Part shown: one piece after another, positions 32,145 through 40,912 of the stretch
Layout: each line of letters begins with the position of its first letter
How positions within the stretch are numbered: position 1 is the stretch's first letter
Source of the DNA: Pseudomonas oryzihabitans
GTDB taxonomy: Bacteria; Pseudomonadota; Gammaproteobacteria; Pseudomonadales; Pseudomonadaceae
Direction: 5' to 3'
NCBI RefSeq assembly: GCF_001518815.1
Contig: NZ_CP013987.1
Location: 1,157,001 to 1,221,000 of the forward strand
Length of the DNA: 64,000 nucleotides
Made by a program: the position numbers and the translations under genes
Notes under the pieces: model-generated
Databases searched by the model: none
The model's input: the letters and a program-made list of their open reading frames with translations, nothing else
What the model was told of the DNA's origin: nothing

Positions 32145-32244
32145 AGAACCCGGTCGGCGAAACGCGCCGACGTCTCATTATGGGTCAAGCCGACGCACGC
32201 TTTCAAAACCTTTACGCGTAATGGCGGAACTTTTTTATCTGTGA

Positions 32245-32276
32245 CGCCGGCCTCTCAACTAGGTGTGAGGCCGGCG
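32245..32276 (-). terminator. Stem-loop downstream of hemL
   Basis: CGCCGGCCTC (32245-32254) pairs perfectly with GAGGCCGGCG (32267-32276) around a 12-base loop, 36 bp after the hemL stop. There is no T-tract directly after the stem on the minus strand, so it may stabilise the 3' end or act as a factor-dependent terminator. Confidence 0.5.
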
Positions 32277-32311
32277 CGGCAGAGAGGTTCCTCAACCGAG
32301 ACGGATGGTAC

Positions 32312-33598
32312 CTAGTCGTTGAAGGTGGCGAAGGCGCGCTCGGCGGCGTCCAGGGTGATGCGCAGTTCCTCGTCGCCATGGGCGATGGAGGTGAAGCCGG
32401 CTTCGAAGGCACTGGGCGCCAGGTAGACGCCGCCGTCCAGCATCAGGTGGAAGAAGCGCTTGAACCTCTCGCTGTCGCTGGCCATGACGTCGCTGAAGGT
32501 GACGATGTCTTCGGCGCCGCTGAAGTAGAGACCGAACATGCCGCCCGCCTGAGTGGTGACGAAGGGCACACCGGCGGCATCGGCGCGATCCTGCAGGCCC
32601 TGCAGCATGCGTGTGGTGTAGTCGGTCAGCTCGGCGTGGAAACCGGGACGGCGGATCAGTTGCAGGGTGGTGAGCCCCGCGGCCATGGCCAGCGGATTGC
32701 CCGACAGGGTGCCGGCCTGGTAGACCGGGCCGAGCGGGGCGATCTTTTCCATGATCTCGCGCTTGCCGCCAAAGCAGCCCACCGGCATGCCGCCGCCGAC
32801 GATCTTGCCGAAGGTGGTGAGGTCCGGACGGATGCCGTAATGCGCCTGGGCGCCGCCCAGGGCGACGCGGAAACCGGTCATGACCTCATCGAAGATCAGC
32901 ACCACGCCGTAGCGATCGCAGAGGCTGCGCAGCCCTTCCAGGAAGCCCGGCGCCGGTGGCACGCAGTTCATGTTGCCGGCCACCGGCTCGACGATGATGC
33001 AGGCGATCTGGTCGCCGACCCGGGACAGGGTTTCTTCGACTTCCGCCAGGTCGTTGTAGGCCAGGGTCAGGGTGTGCTGGGCGAAGGCTGCCGGGACGCC
33101 GGGAGAGCTGGGTACGCCCAGGGTCAGGGCGCCGGAGCCGGCCTTGACCAAGAGGCTGTCGGAATGGCCGTGGTAGCAACCTTCGAACTTGATGATGGTG
33201 TCGCGCCCGGTGTAGCCGCGCGCCAGGCGGATGGCGCTCATGGTGGCCTCGGTACCGGAGCTGACCATGCGCACCATTTCCATGGAGGGGACGATCTCGC
33301 AGATGAGATCGGCCATGGTGGTTTCCAGGGCGGTCGGGGCGCCGTAGGAGAGGCCGTGTTCCAGTTGCCGACGCACGGCGTCGAGCACGTCCGGGTGGCT
33401 ATGACCAAGGATCATCGGACCCCAGGAGCCCACGTAGTCGACATAGCGCTTGTCATCCTCGTCGACGATGTAGGCGCCCTGGGCGTGCTTGAAGAACAGC
33501 GGCGTGCCGCCGACGCTCTTGAAGGCGCGGACGGGCGAGTTGACGCCGCCGGGAATGTGGCGCTGGGCTTGGTCGAAGAGTTGTGCTGAACGGGACAT
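32312..33598 (-). CDS. hemL: Glutamate-1-semialdehyde 2,1-aminomutase
   Basis: PLP enzyme making 5-aminolevulinate, the haem precursor. The 428 residues begin [20 protein letters not shown]. The PLP lysine is K265 in [14 protein letters not shown], the aspartate before it in [11 protein letters not shown] binds the ring nitrogen, and [14 protein letters not shown] forms the gating loop. It lies 20 bp downstream of thiE on the same strand, the known thiD-thiE-hemL order of pseudomonads. Confidence 0.97.
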   Translation of the reverse strand: MSRSAQLFDQAQRHIPGGVNSPVRAFKSVGGTPLFFKHAQGAYIVDEDDKRYVDYVGSWGPMILGHSHPDVLDAVRRQLEHGLSYGAPTALETTMADLICEIVPSMEMVRMVSSGTEATMSAIRLARGYTGRDTIIKFEGCYHGHSDSLLVKAGSGALTLGVPSSPGVPAAFAQHTLTLAYNDLAEVEETLSRVGDQIACIIVEPVAGNMNCVPPAPGFLEGLRSLCDRYGVVLIFDEVMTGFRVALGGAQAHYGIRPDLTTFGKIVGGGMPVGCFGGKREIMEKIAPLGPVYQAGTLSGNPLAMAAGLTTLQLIRRPGFHAELTDYTTRMLQGLQDRADAAGVPFVTTQAGGMFGLYFSGAEDIVTFSDVMASDSERFKRFFHLMLDGGVYLAPSAFEAGFTSIAHGDEELRITLDAAERAFATFND

Positions 33599-33618
33599 GA
33601 AGGTCTCCTCAAAGGGGA

Positions 33619-34248
33619 TCAGGCCGCGAACAACCGGGAGAAGGCGCGCGCACGGCGCTCCACTTCGCCCGCGCTGGCGGCGGAAAACAGGGTATGGACG
33701 ACGGCGAGCAGGTCGACGCCGTGGGTGAGCAGGCGCGGGGCGTTGTCCAGGGTGACGCCGCCGATGGCGCAGAGCGGCAGGCTGAAACGGCTGCGTGCCT
33801 GGTCGAGCACGTCGAGAGGGGCCGGTGGGGCATCCGGCTTGGTGCTGGAGGCGAAGAAGCGCCCGAACGCCAGGTAGCTGGCCCCCGCTGCGGCCGCGAC
33901 TTCGGCCAGTTCCAGGCTGGCGTGGCAGGTGCCGCCGAGTATGGCGTCCGCGCCCAGGTCGGCGCGGGCCGCGGCGAGGGAGCCGTCTTCCTGGCCCAGG
34001 TGCAGGCCAACGCCCAGCTGGCGGGCCAAGGGCAGGTCGTCATTGATGATCAGCTGGGCGTCATGCTGCCGGCAGAGTTCGGCGAGGGCTGCGGCTTCGT
34101 CCTGGCGACGGCGGACGTCTTGCGACTTGTCGCGGTACTGCACCAGGCGGGCACCGCCCTGCAAGGCGGCCTCGACATAGGGCAGCAGGCGACCCTCGGC
34201 GAGGAGGGCGTTGTCGGTGATGGCGTAGAGGCCGCGCAGGGTGCTCAT
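33619..34248 (-). CDS. thiE: Thiamine-phosphate synthase
   Basis: Joins HMP-diphosphate and thiazole phosphate into thiamine phosphate. The 209-residue TIM barrel shows RLVQYRDKS for pyrimidine phosphate binding, [21 protein letters not shown], and the phosphate-binding [11 protein letters not shown]. The start ATG overlaps the thiD stop by four bases (ATGA), so the two are coupled. Confidence 0.94.
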   Translation of the reverse strand: MSTLRGLYAITDNALLAEGRLLPYVEAALQGGARLVQYRDKSQDVRRRQDEAAALAELCRQHDAQLIINDDLPLARQLGVGLHLGQEDGSLAAARADLGADAILGGTCHASLELAEVAAAAGASYLAFGRFFASSTKPDAPPAPLDVLDQARSRFSLPLCAIGGVTLDNAPRLLTHGVDLLAVVHTLFSAASAGEVERRARAFSRLFAA

Positions 34249-35042
34249 GAGCAGAAGTCCAGTGGCAGGCGACGTGGCACGTACTGGCCGCGGCCAGGGC
34301 GCTCGGCGTCCCTCAGGGTACGCCAGGTGTAGTCCAAGGCACTGCGCACGGCGCTGGGCAAGGCTTCCCCCAGGGCCAAGCGCCCGGCCAGGGTGCTGGC
34401 CAGGGTGCAGCCGGAGCCATGGTAGCTACCGGGCAGGCGCTGGCAGACGTGGGTCTCGCAGTTACCGGCGCGGTCATAGAGACGGTTGTGCACCTCGTGT
34501 TCTTCGCCATGACCGCCGGTGATCAACAGATGGGCACATAAAGGCAGCAGGCGCTCGGCGCATTGCTCCGGGGTGCCCTCGGGCAACTCGGCGAGGATGC
34601 GCGCCTCCGGCAGGTTGGGGGTGGCGATGGTGGCGCGCGGCAAGAGGCGCTCGCGGATGGCGTAGCCGACCTCGTCCTTGCCCAAGGCGCCGCCGCCACC
34701 GGCGCGCAGCACCGGATCGCAGACCAGGGGCACGCCAGGCAGGGATTCCATGATCTCCAGCACCGTCTCGACCATTTCCACCGAACCGAGCATGCCCAGC
34801 TTGACCGCCGCCACCGGCAGGTCGGTGATGATCGCCCGGGCCTGGGCCAGTACCCACTCGCGATCCAGCACCCGGAAGTCCAGCACGTCGACGGTGTCCT
34901 GCACGGTCAGCGCGGTGACCGCCGGAGCGGCGTGGCAGCCCTGGGCGATCAGGGCTTCGATGTCGGCCTGCAGCCCGGCGCCACCACTCGGATCGTGGCC
35001 GGACAGGCAGAGGACGACGGGACGTTGGGGTTCGAGGGTCAT
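34245..35042 (-). CDS. thiD: Hydroxymethylpyrimidine (phosphate) kinase
   Basis: Phosphorylates HMP and HMP-phosphate for thiamine synthesis. The 265-residue ribokinase-fold protein has [16 protein letters not shown] near the N-terminus and the anion hole/catalytic base region [13 protein letters not shown]. The ATG at 35042 ([15 protein letters not shown]) fits; the frame upstream to 35198 does not. The gene is divergent from the ABC exporter, with a 179-bp gap. I see no TPP riboswitch there. Confidence 0.93.
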   Translation of the reverse strand: MTLEPQRPVVLCLSGHDPSGGAGLQADIEALIAQGCHAAPAVTALTVQDTVDVLDFRVLDREWVLAQARAIITDLPVAAVKLGMLGSVEMVETVLEIMESLPGVPLVCDPVLRAGGGGALGKDEVGYAIRERLLPRATIATPNLPEARILAELPEGTPEQCAERLLPLCAHLLITGGHGEEHEVHNRLYDRAGNCETHVCQRLPGSYHGSGCTLASTLAGRLALGEALPSAVRSALDYTWRTLRDAERPGRGQYVPRRLPLDFCS

Positions 35043-35221
35043 GGACGTCAGCCTAGCAAAGGGAAAAGGGGCGCAGCGGCCGGGTGCCGCAGGGAGTGGC
35101 ACCCTACAACGACCTCGCGCCCCGCGCCACCCGTTGACATGGGACCCGGATCGGGACGAAGGAACTCCGCTGCCCCTTGGGTAGCCGATATACTGCACCT
35201 TTGCTCGGGACAGGCGGTTTT

Positions 35222-36955
35222 ATGGCGTTGTGGCGGTTGTTGCGTGATTTCTTCCTGCGCCAACGGCGTGCCTACGGGACCGCCATCTTCTGTCTGCTGG
35301 GCGTTGGCCTGCTCAACCTGACCCTGCCCTGGTGGATCGGCAAGGCCATCGACGCCCTGCGCGCGGGCGAGCTCGACCAGAGCGGGCTGCTCTGGCGCGT
35401 CGCCCTGATCGTGGCGGTCGGCTGCGGCCTCTATGTACTGAGGTACCAGTGGCGGGTGCGGCTGTTCGGCACTTCCTACCAGGTCGGGGTGGAGCTGCGT
35501 GACACCTTCTTTGCCAAGCTGGCGCGACTGGACCCCGGTTTCTTCCAGTCCAGCCGCACGGGCGATCTGCTGGCCCGCGCCACCCAGGACATCGACGCCG
35601 TGGAGACCGCCGCTGGCGAAGGGGTGCTGGCCAGCTTCGACGGCATGATGACCCTGCTGCTGGTACTGCTGGCCATGTTCATCGGCATCGATGCGCCCCT
35701 GGCCGCCCTGGCGCTCCTGCCCTTTCCCTTCATGGCCTGGGGCTTCTATCGCGTGGCGCAGCGGGTGCAGCAGCGCTTCGGCCTGGCGCTGGCGGGCTTT
35801 TCCGCCCTCAACGACCGTACCCAGGAGGCCCTGAGCGGCCTGCGCATGCTGCGCCAGCATGCCCTGATCGAAGCCGAGCTGGACGATTTCGACGCCCGCG
35901 CCCGCAGCGTCGCCAAGGCCGACTACCAGGTACAGCGCACCGAGGCGCGCTACGAGCCGATCATCTTCGTCGCCCTGAGCCTCGCCACCCTGCTGACCCT
36001 GGTCATGGGCAGCTGGCGCTATCTCGACGGCCATATCACCCTGGGCCAGCTGACCAGTTTCAGCCTCTATCTGGTGCAGTTGATCTGGCCGATGTTCGCC
36101 ATCGGCTGGTGCCTCAATCTGTTGCAGCGCGGCGAAGCCGGGGCGCGGCGCCTGGAAGAGGTGTTCGCGGTCACCGAGCGCATCCGCGACGAGGGCACCC
36201 AGACGCCGCCGGACCAGGCGGATCTGTCGGTCTACATTCCGGCCTTCACCTATCCCCAGGCGCGCCAGCCGGCGCTACGGGACGTGGTCATCGACCTGCC
36301 CGCGGGCGATACCCTGGGTATCGTCGGCGCCACCGGCAGCGGCAAGAGCACCTTGCTCCGCCTGCTGCTGCGCCAGTTTCCGCTGGAGCAGGGCTGTATC
36401 CGCCTGGGCGGGGTGCCGCTGGAAGACTATCGGCTGGCCGACCTGCGTGCCCAGTTCGCCTATGTACCCCAGGATCCCTTCCTGTTCGCCCGCACCCTGG
36501 GCGAGAACGTCGCCCTCAGCCGCCCGGATGCCACGGCTGGGGAAATCCGCGAAGCCCTGGACGCCGCCGCCTTCGGCACCGACCTGGCGGCGCTGCCGCA
36601 AGGGCTGGATACCCCGGTGGGTGAGCGGGGCCTGACCCTCTCGGGTGGCCAGCGCCAGCGCGTGGCCCTGGCCCGGGCGCTGCTCTCGCCCGCGCCCATC
36701 CTGCTGCTGGACGACACCCTCTCGGCGGTGGATACCGCCACCGAGGCCCGGCTGCTGCGTACCCTGGCGGGGCTGCAAGGCCGGACCACCCTGATCGTCA
36801 GCCACCGCCTCTCGGCCGTGCAGCATGCCGACGAGATCATCGTCCTCGACCAGGGCAGCCTGGTGGAGCGAGGCCGCCATGGCGAGCTGCTCGCCGCCGG
36901 CGGACTCTATGCCCGACTCTGGAATCTGCAGCAGGCGGAGGAGGCCAGCCAATGA
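35222..36955 (+). CDS. ABC exporter half-transporter, MdlA-like
   Basis: 577 residues: six membrane helices (about 20-305) and an ATPase domain. Walker A is GATGSGKST at 369-377 and the signature LSGGQRQ is intact. Walker B is LLLDDT, with aspartate (D498) in place of the catalytic glutamate. It overlaps the next half-transporter by four bases. The two therefore likely form a heterodimer in which the site using this Walker B is degenerate. A -10-like TATACT lies at 35189-35194. Substrate unknown; MdlAB-type exporters are candidates for lipids or drugs. Confidence 0.92.
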   Translation: MALWRLLRDFFLRQRRAYGTAIFCLLGVGLLNLTLPWWIGKAIDALRAGELDQSGLLWRVALIVAVGCGLYVLRYQWRVRLFGTSYQVGVELRDTFFAKLARLDPGFFQSSRTGDLLARATQDIDAVETAAGEGVLASFDGMMTLLLVLLAMFIGIDAPLAALALLPFPFMAWGFYRVAQRVQQRFGLALAGFSALNDRTQEALSGLRMLRQHALIEAELDDFDARARSVAKADYQVQRTEARYEPIIFVALSLATLLTLVMGSWRYLDGHITLGQLTSFSLYLVQLIWPMFAIGWCLNLLQRGEAGARRLEEVFAVTERIRDEGTQTPPDQADLSVYIPAFTYPQARQPALRDVVIDLPAGDTLGIVGATGSGKSTLLRLLLRQFPLEQGCIRLGGVPLEDYRLADLRAQFAYVPQDPFLFARTLGENVALSRPDATAGEIREALDAAAFGTDLAALPQGLDTPVGERGLTLSGGQRQRVALARALLSPAPILLLDDTLSAVDTATEARLLRTLAGLQGRTTLIVSHRLSAVQHADEIIVLDQGSLVERGRHGELLAAGGLYARLWNLQQAEEASQ

Positions 36956-38697
36956 CCAGGACCCGCGTGCTTTCCCTGCTGCTCAAGCCGGTACTCGCCA
37001 ATCCGCGCAAACTGGCCGGCACCCTGGCGATCCTGGTCGTGGCGACGCTGTTCGACGTGCTGGGTCCCTGGCTGACCAAGCACTACCTCGACAACTACCT
37101 GGTGCCCCACGACCTGCGCCTCTGGCCGCTGGTGGGCCTGGTCGCCGCCTATGTGGTTTCCCAGGGGCTGGCCGCCTATGGCCGTTACCTGCAATCGCTA
37201 CGCTTCGCCGAGATCGCCATGGACGTGGTGCTCTTGCAGCGGCGACGACTGTTCCGCCATGTGCTGAGCCTGCCGCAGAGCTTTCATGATCGCACCGCCA
37301 CCGGCGAGCTGGTGGCGCGAGTCACCAATGACACCGATGCCTTGCGCGAACTCTATGTGGCCTTTCTCGGCAACATGGTCGGCAACATCGTGCTGCTGAT
37401 CGGCATCCTGGTGGCCATGGCGCTCTTGGACGTTCGCCTGATGGCCATCGCCGTGCTGCTGATTCCGGCCGCGGTGCTGATCGTCTGGGCCTACCAGCGA
37501 TACAGCGGCGCGGCGGCCATGGAGGTGCGGATGCTACGTGCCGAGCAGAGCGCCCGGCTGGGCGAGGCCATCGGTGGCATGGGTCTCTTGCAGGCCTTCA
37601 ACCAGACCGACCGCTTCCGCCAGGATTTCCAGCGGCTCAACCAGGCCCAGTACGGCGCCCGCATGCGCACCATCCGCGTTTCCGGCCTGCTGCTGCGCTC
37701 GGCGTTGGACCTGGTCAGCGTGGCGGTCCTGGCGGTGCTGCTGCTGGTCTACGGCCTGGGTCACCTGCAGGGTGGTGCCGAAATCGGCGTGCTCTATGCC
37801 TTCGTCACCTACCTGGGCCGGGTGACCGAGCCGTTGATGGACATCACTCAGAGATTCAACCTGTTCCAGCAGGCCTCGGTGGCTGGCACTCGCCTGCTGC
37901 ACCTGCTGGAGGAAAAACCAGCGTTGAGCGGCGAGGACGACCGGGCCATCGAGACCGCGCACTTCCATCTCGACGCCGTGCGTTTTCGCCATGCCGGCGC
38001 GGGGCACGACACCCTGCACGGCATCGACCTGGACATCCCCCCGGGGACCTTCCTGGGCATCGTCGGCCCCACCGGCAGCGGCAAGTCGACCCTGCTCGAC
38101 CTCTTCGCCGGACTGCAGCCGGTCACCGGCGGCAGCCTCTGCCTGGACGGGCGCGAGCTGGGCAGCCTCACCCCGGAAGTGCTGGGCGCCGCCCTGGCCA
38201 GCGTGCCCCAGGAGCCCTTCATCCGTTCCACCAGTCTCAGGGACAATCTGCTGCTGGGCAGCCAGGTATCGGATGAGCGCCTGCGCGAGGCCCTGGCCGC
38301 GGCCCATATGGACGACCTGGTGGCGCGCCTGCCGGAAGGCCTGGATACCCTGCTGGGCGAGCGTGGCTTCACCCTTTCCACCGGCGAGCGGCAGCTGCTG
38401 GCGCTGGCCCGGGCACTCCTGCGCGAGCCCAAGGTACTGCTGCTGGACGAGGCCACCGCCAGCATCGACAGCGCCACCGAGGCGCGGCTGCAACAGGCGC
38501 TGGACGAATTGCGCGGCCAGGTCACCCTGATCGTGGTGGCGCACCGGCTGTCCACCATCCGCCATGCCGATCGCATCCTGGTGCTGCGCGACGGCCGCAA
38601 GGTGGAGGAGGGCAGTCACGAGGCGCTGCTGCAACGGCCCGAAGGGCATTATCGTCGCCTGTGGGAGCAGCATGCCCAGGGTGAAAAACCGCTATGA
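36952..38697 (+). CDS. ABC exporter half-transporter, MdlB-like
   Basis: 581 residues, same layout as its neighbour: six helices, then ATPase with Walker A GPTGSGKST from residue 372 and intact Walker B LLLDEATASID (glutamate E500). Its signature is LSTGERQ from residue 475, unlike the canonical LSGGQ. Together with the Asp-for-Glu change in the partner, both deviations fall in the same composite ATP site, the expected pattern for a heterodimer with one regulatory and one hydrolytic site. Confidence 0.92.
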   Translation: MTRTRVLSLLLKPVLANPRKLAGTLAILVVATLFDVLGPWLTKHYLDNYLVPHDLRLWPLVGLVAAYVVSQGLAAYGRYLQSLRFAEIAMDVVLLQRRRLFRHVLSLPQSFHDRTATGELVARVTNDTDALRELYVAFLGNMVGNIVLLIGILVAMALLDVRLMAIAVLLIPAAVLIVWAYQRYSGAAAMEVRMLRAEQSARLGEAIGGMGLLQAFNQTDRFRQDFQRLNQAQYGARMRTIRVSGLLLRSALDLVSVAVLAVLLLVYGLGHLQGGAEIGVLYAFVTYLGRVTEPLMDITQRFNLFQQASVAGTRLLHLLEEKPALSGEDDRAIETAHFHLDAVRFRHAGAGHDTLHGIDLDIPPGTFLGIVGPTGSGKSTLLDLFAGLQPVTGGSLCLDGRELGSLTPEVLGAALASVPQEPFIRSTSLRDNLLLGSQVSDERLREALAAAHMDDLVARLPEGLDTLLGERGFTLSTGERQLLALARALLREPKVLLLDEATASIDSATEARLQQALDELRGQVTLIVVAHRLSTIRHADRILVLRDGRKVEEGSHEALLQRPEGHYRRLWEQHAQGEKPL

Positions 38698-38769
38698 CCG
38701 GTCGCAGCCGTTGTCACCCAGGGGTGTTAGGGTGTCAGCTATAGCCAGTGTCCCAACAAGGAAACCCGC

Positions 38770-40242
38770 ATGACCTCCGTACCCGAGGATTTCACCTCTG
38801 TTGCCACGGCCAGCGAGGCGGTCGACCGTCTCGCGGCGCTTCACCTGGAGGCTACCCAGGCCCTGGATGCCGCGCTCAAGCGCTATCTCAAGGATCGCGT
38901 CGAGCCCAGCGCCGCCGAGCGCGAGCTGTTCCGCTATCCCGAGATCCGCATCCGCTACCGCGCGCCCGGCGTGCCGCCGGCCACCACCCGTGCCTACGCC
39001 AAGATCCAGCTGCCCGGCACCTATGTGGCCACCGTGACCCATCCGGCGGCCTTCCGCGGCTATCTGCTGGAGCAGCTCGAACCCCTGATGCGCGACTACG
39101 ACCTCCAGGTCGAGATCGGTCGCAGTCGCCAGGACATCCCCTATCCCTATGTGGTGGAGCAGGGCGACGAACTGGCCGGCAGTGGTGTGACCGCCGCCGA
39201 GCTGGCACGGGTCTTCCCCAGCACCGATCTCTCCGCGGCCCACGATGACATCGCCGACGGCCACTATGACTGGGAGCGCATCGATCCGCTGCCGCTGGCG
39301 CTGTTCGACGCCGCCCGCACCGATTTCTCGCTGCGCCGCATCGTCCACTACACCGGCAGCGACTGGCGTCACGTGCAGCCCTGGATCCTGCTCACCAACT
39401 ACCATCGCTACGTCGATCAGTTCATCCAGCATGGCCTGGAGCAACTGCGCAACGATCCGCGCTTCGAGCGTCTGGTCCTGCCGGGCAATGTCGTCATCGA
39501 GCGCGACATGGATCCCAGCGAGGCCCAGGCGGTCATCGCCGCCATCGCCTGGCACCGCTTCCAGATGCCGGCCTACCACCTGATCGCGAGCGACGGCCAT
39601 GGCGTCACCCTGGTCAATATCGGCGTCGGCCCATCCAATGCCAAGAACATCACCGACCACCTGGCGGTGCTGCGCCCGCACTGCTGGCTGATGATCGGCC
39701 ACTGCGGCGGCCTGCGGCAGTCGCAGACCATCGGCGACTACGTGCTGGCCCACGCCTACATGAGGCGCGACGGTATCCTCGATCGCGTGGTGCCGCCGCA
39801 TATCCCCATTCCTGCTCTGGCCGAGGTGCAGGTGGCGCTGCAGGAAGCCGCCGCCAGCGTCACCGGCGAACGCGGCGAGGCACTCAAGCGCCGCCTGCGT
39901 ACCGGTACGGTATTGACCTACGACGACCGCAACTGGGAGCTGCGCTGGGCGCAGGAGCGCCCGCTGATCAACCTGGCGCGCGCCGTGGCGGTGGACATGG
40001 AAAGCGGCACCATCGCCGCCCAGGGCTATCGCCTGCGGGTGCCCTACGGCACCCTGCTGTGCGTGTCCGACAAGCCCCTGCACAGCGAGATCAAGCTGCC
40101 TGGCTCGGCCAACGCCTTTTATGCCCGCGCCGTCAGCCAGCACCTGGCCATCGGCATCGCCGCCCTGGACCAGCTGCGCACCCAGCTCGACTCCCTGCAC
40201 TCGCGCAAGCTGCGCAGCTTCGACGAGCCGCCGTTCCGGTAA
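38770..40242 (+). CDS. amn: AMP nucleosidase
   Basis: Hydrolyses AMP to adenine and ribose-5-phosphate, controlling adenylate pools. The 490-residue protein has the N-terminal Amn domain (RYRAPGVPPATTRAYAKI) and the phosphorylase-like catalytic domain with NIGVGPSNAKNITDHLAVLR, MIGHCGGLRQSQ and VDMESGTIAAQGYRL. Start by ATG after a GGAAACCC stretch. It appears monocistronic; a long gap of repeats and hairpins follows. Confidence 0.95.
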   Translation: MTSVPEDFTSVATASEAVDRLAALHLEATQALDAALKRYLKDRVEPSAAERELFRYPEIRIRYRAPGVPPATTRAYAKIQLPGTYVATVTHPAAFRGYLLEQLEPLMRDYDLQVEIGRSRQDIPYPYVVEQGDELAGSGVTAAELARVFPSTDLSAAHDDIADGHYDWERIDPLPLALFDAARTDFSLRRIVHYTGSDWRHVQPWILLTNYHRYVDQFIQHGLEQLRNDPRFERLVLPGNVVIERDMDPSEAQAVIAAIAWHRFQMPAYHLIASDGHGVTLVNIGVGPSNAKNITDHLAVLRPHCWLMIGHCGGLRQSQTIGDYVLAHAYMRRDGILDRVVPPHIPIPALAEVQVALQEAAASVTGERGEALKRRLRTGTVLTYDDRNWELRWAQERPLINLARAVAVDMESGTIAAQGYRLRVPYGTLLCVSDKPLHSEIKLPGSANAFYARAVSQHLAIGIAALDQLRTQLDSLHSRKLRSFDEPPFR

Positions 40243-40254
40243 GGCGTGGGGCGT

Positions 40255-40287
40255 GTTGGGCTTCGCTGCGCTCAACCCAACCTACGG
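40255..40287. repeat. 33-bp GTTGGGCTTCG...CCTACGG repeat, copy 2
   Basis: One-base variant of the element at 25689-25721, starting 12 bp after the amn stop codon. The internal dyad GTTGGG...CCCAAC can fold in RNA. Confidence 0.8.
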
Positions 40288-40334
40288 ATGGCGATGAGCC
40301 TAGATCGATTGGTTTCACAGTCGCTCGGATGGCT

Positions 40335-40367
40335 CCCTCTCCCGCTGGGAGAGGGCTGGGTGAGGGC
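40335..40367. repeat. CTCTCCC dyad repeat, copy 3
   Basis: CCCTCTCCCGCTGGGAGAGG followed by GCTGGGTGAGGGC. It has the same core as 14749-14780 and 25768-25802, here in the opposite orientation. Intergenic, non-coding. Confidence 0.65.
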
Positions 40368-40387
40368 GCCCTTGCAGCGAATGCCTC

Positions 40388-40415
40388 CGTGGAAAAGGCT
40401 GCGCCGTTTTCCACG
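40388..40415. repeat. GTGGAAAA...TTTTCCAC hairpin repeat
   Basis: CGTGGAAAA (40388-40396) and TTTTCCACG (40407-40415) are perfect complements around a 10-base GC loop. I recall similar GTGGAAAAC/GTTTTCCAC palindromes as dispersed intergenic repeats in pseudomonads, but have not checked. Confidence 0.6.
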
Positions 40416-40434
40416 CTACGGTGATAAGGGACTG

Positions 40435-40509
40435 ATCGCGGCCATGGCGGTCCGCCGATGCGGCCGCTCCTACGGTATCGGACCTGTAGGAGCGGCCCAT
40501 GGCCGCGAT
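40435..40509. repeat. REP-like interrupted inverted pair
   Basis: The left half, ATCGCGGCCATGG then GGCCGCTCCTAC after a 14-base interruption, is complementary to GTAGGAGCGGCCCATGGCCGCGAT (40486-40509). The GTAGGAGCGG core resembles the well-known Pseudomonas REP sequences, which usually occur as inverted pairs (BIMEs). The ATCGCGGCCATGGCG module also occurs at 25607-25621. Confidence 0.7.
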
Positions 40510-40516
40510 AGTACAG

Positions 40517-40543
40517 CGCCATCGTCAAGGCCCGACGATGGCG
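40517..40543. terminator. 10-bp stem-loop, possible terminator
   Basis: CGCCATCGTC (40517-40526) and GACGATGGCG (40534-40543) form a perfect stem with a 7-base loop followed by TTAT. The T-tract is weak; it may end read-through from amn. Confidence 0.4.
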
Positions 40544-40682
40544 TTATCCGGCATCTTGATTCCCCACTCGGAAACCCCCTGTCATCGCCCCTCCGGAACA
40601 TCTCGCCATCCGGTCCGGTCGGTTGCAGGAGTGGGGGTGAGTTCGCACACGTCACCGTTCGGTAAAGATCACGGATTTAACA

Positions 40683-40711
40683 TTGATCTCTGGGACGTCT
40701 GGCCCTAAAGT
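40683..40711 (+). promoter_or_regulatory. Candidate sigma70 promoter upstream of speC
   Basis: TTGATC (40683-40688) and TAAAGT (40706-40711) are separated by exactly 17 bp; each matches four of six consensus bases. Transcription would start near 40718, some 195 bases before speC, and would produce the structured leader described next. Confidence 0.4.
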
Positions 40712-40717
40712 TCGCGC

Positions 40718-40804
40718 CCGAACGTCCATGCTGGAAACGATCCATCCGGCTCAAGTACCGACGACGAGACAGCGAGGTCAACGCCAGTACGCGTTGACCT
40801 TTTT
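40718..40804 (+). ncRNA. Candidate small RNA or attenuator leader of speC
   Basis: About 87 bases between a plausible promoter and a strong intrinsic terminator: AGGTCAACGC (40775-40784), a 6-base loop, GCGTTGACCT (40791-40800), then four T. The terminator stands before, not after, speC, so the product is either a free small RNA or an attenuated leader. A frame of 34 codons (40728-40832, starting MLETIHPAQV) runs through the hairpin but has no ribosome site. E. coli speF has a 34-codon ornithine-sensing leader; resemblance beyond length is not shown. Confidence 0.4.
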
Positions 40805-40912
40805 GCTTTCGGCGATGTGCCTTGGGAAGTAGGCGAACCAAAGTGGGGAAACGGATTAGGCGTTCAGAACACCCCCTCCTTCAATTTGTTCTGCCCATCG
40901 GGAGCCCGACGC

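Larger units (their letters stand above)
40243..40912. other. Repeat- and hairpin-rich gap upstream of speC
   Basis: The longest gap in the window. From left to right it holds: a 33-bp repeat (40255-40287), the CTCTCCC dyad (40335-40367), a GTGGAAAA hairpin (40388-40415), an interrupted inverted pair (40435-40509), a 10-bp stem (40517-40543), about 140 bp without clear structure, a promoter candidate (40683-40711), a terminator-like hairpin (40775-40804) and then the speC ribosome-site region. I support no protein gene here apart from a very uncertain 34-codon frame at 40728-40832. Confidence 0.7.

Noticed and set aside
35134-35139. Perfect TTGACA hexamer before the ABC exporter
   Set aside because: No -10 hexamer lies 16-18 bp downstream, and the TATACT at 35189 is 49 bp away, so it does not form a promoter.
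33619-35222. TPP riboswitch for thiE/thiD
   Set aside because: I looked in the gap upstream of thiD for the conserved THI-box pieces (such as CTGAGA and the ACC/GAT pattern) and did not find them.
40728-40832. 34-codon frame as a real leader-peptide gene
   Set aside because: It runs through the terminator hairpin and has no Shine-Dalgarno sequence. A frame this short arises easily by chance, so I keep it only as a note in the speC leader finding.
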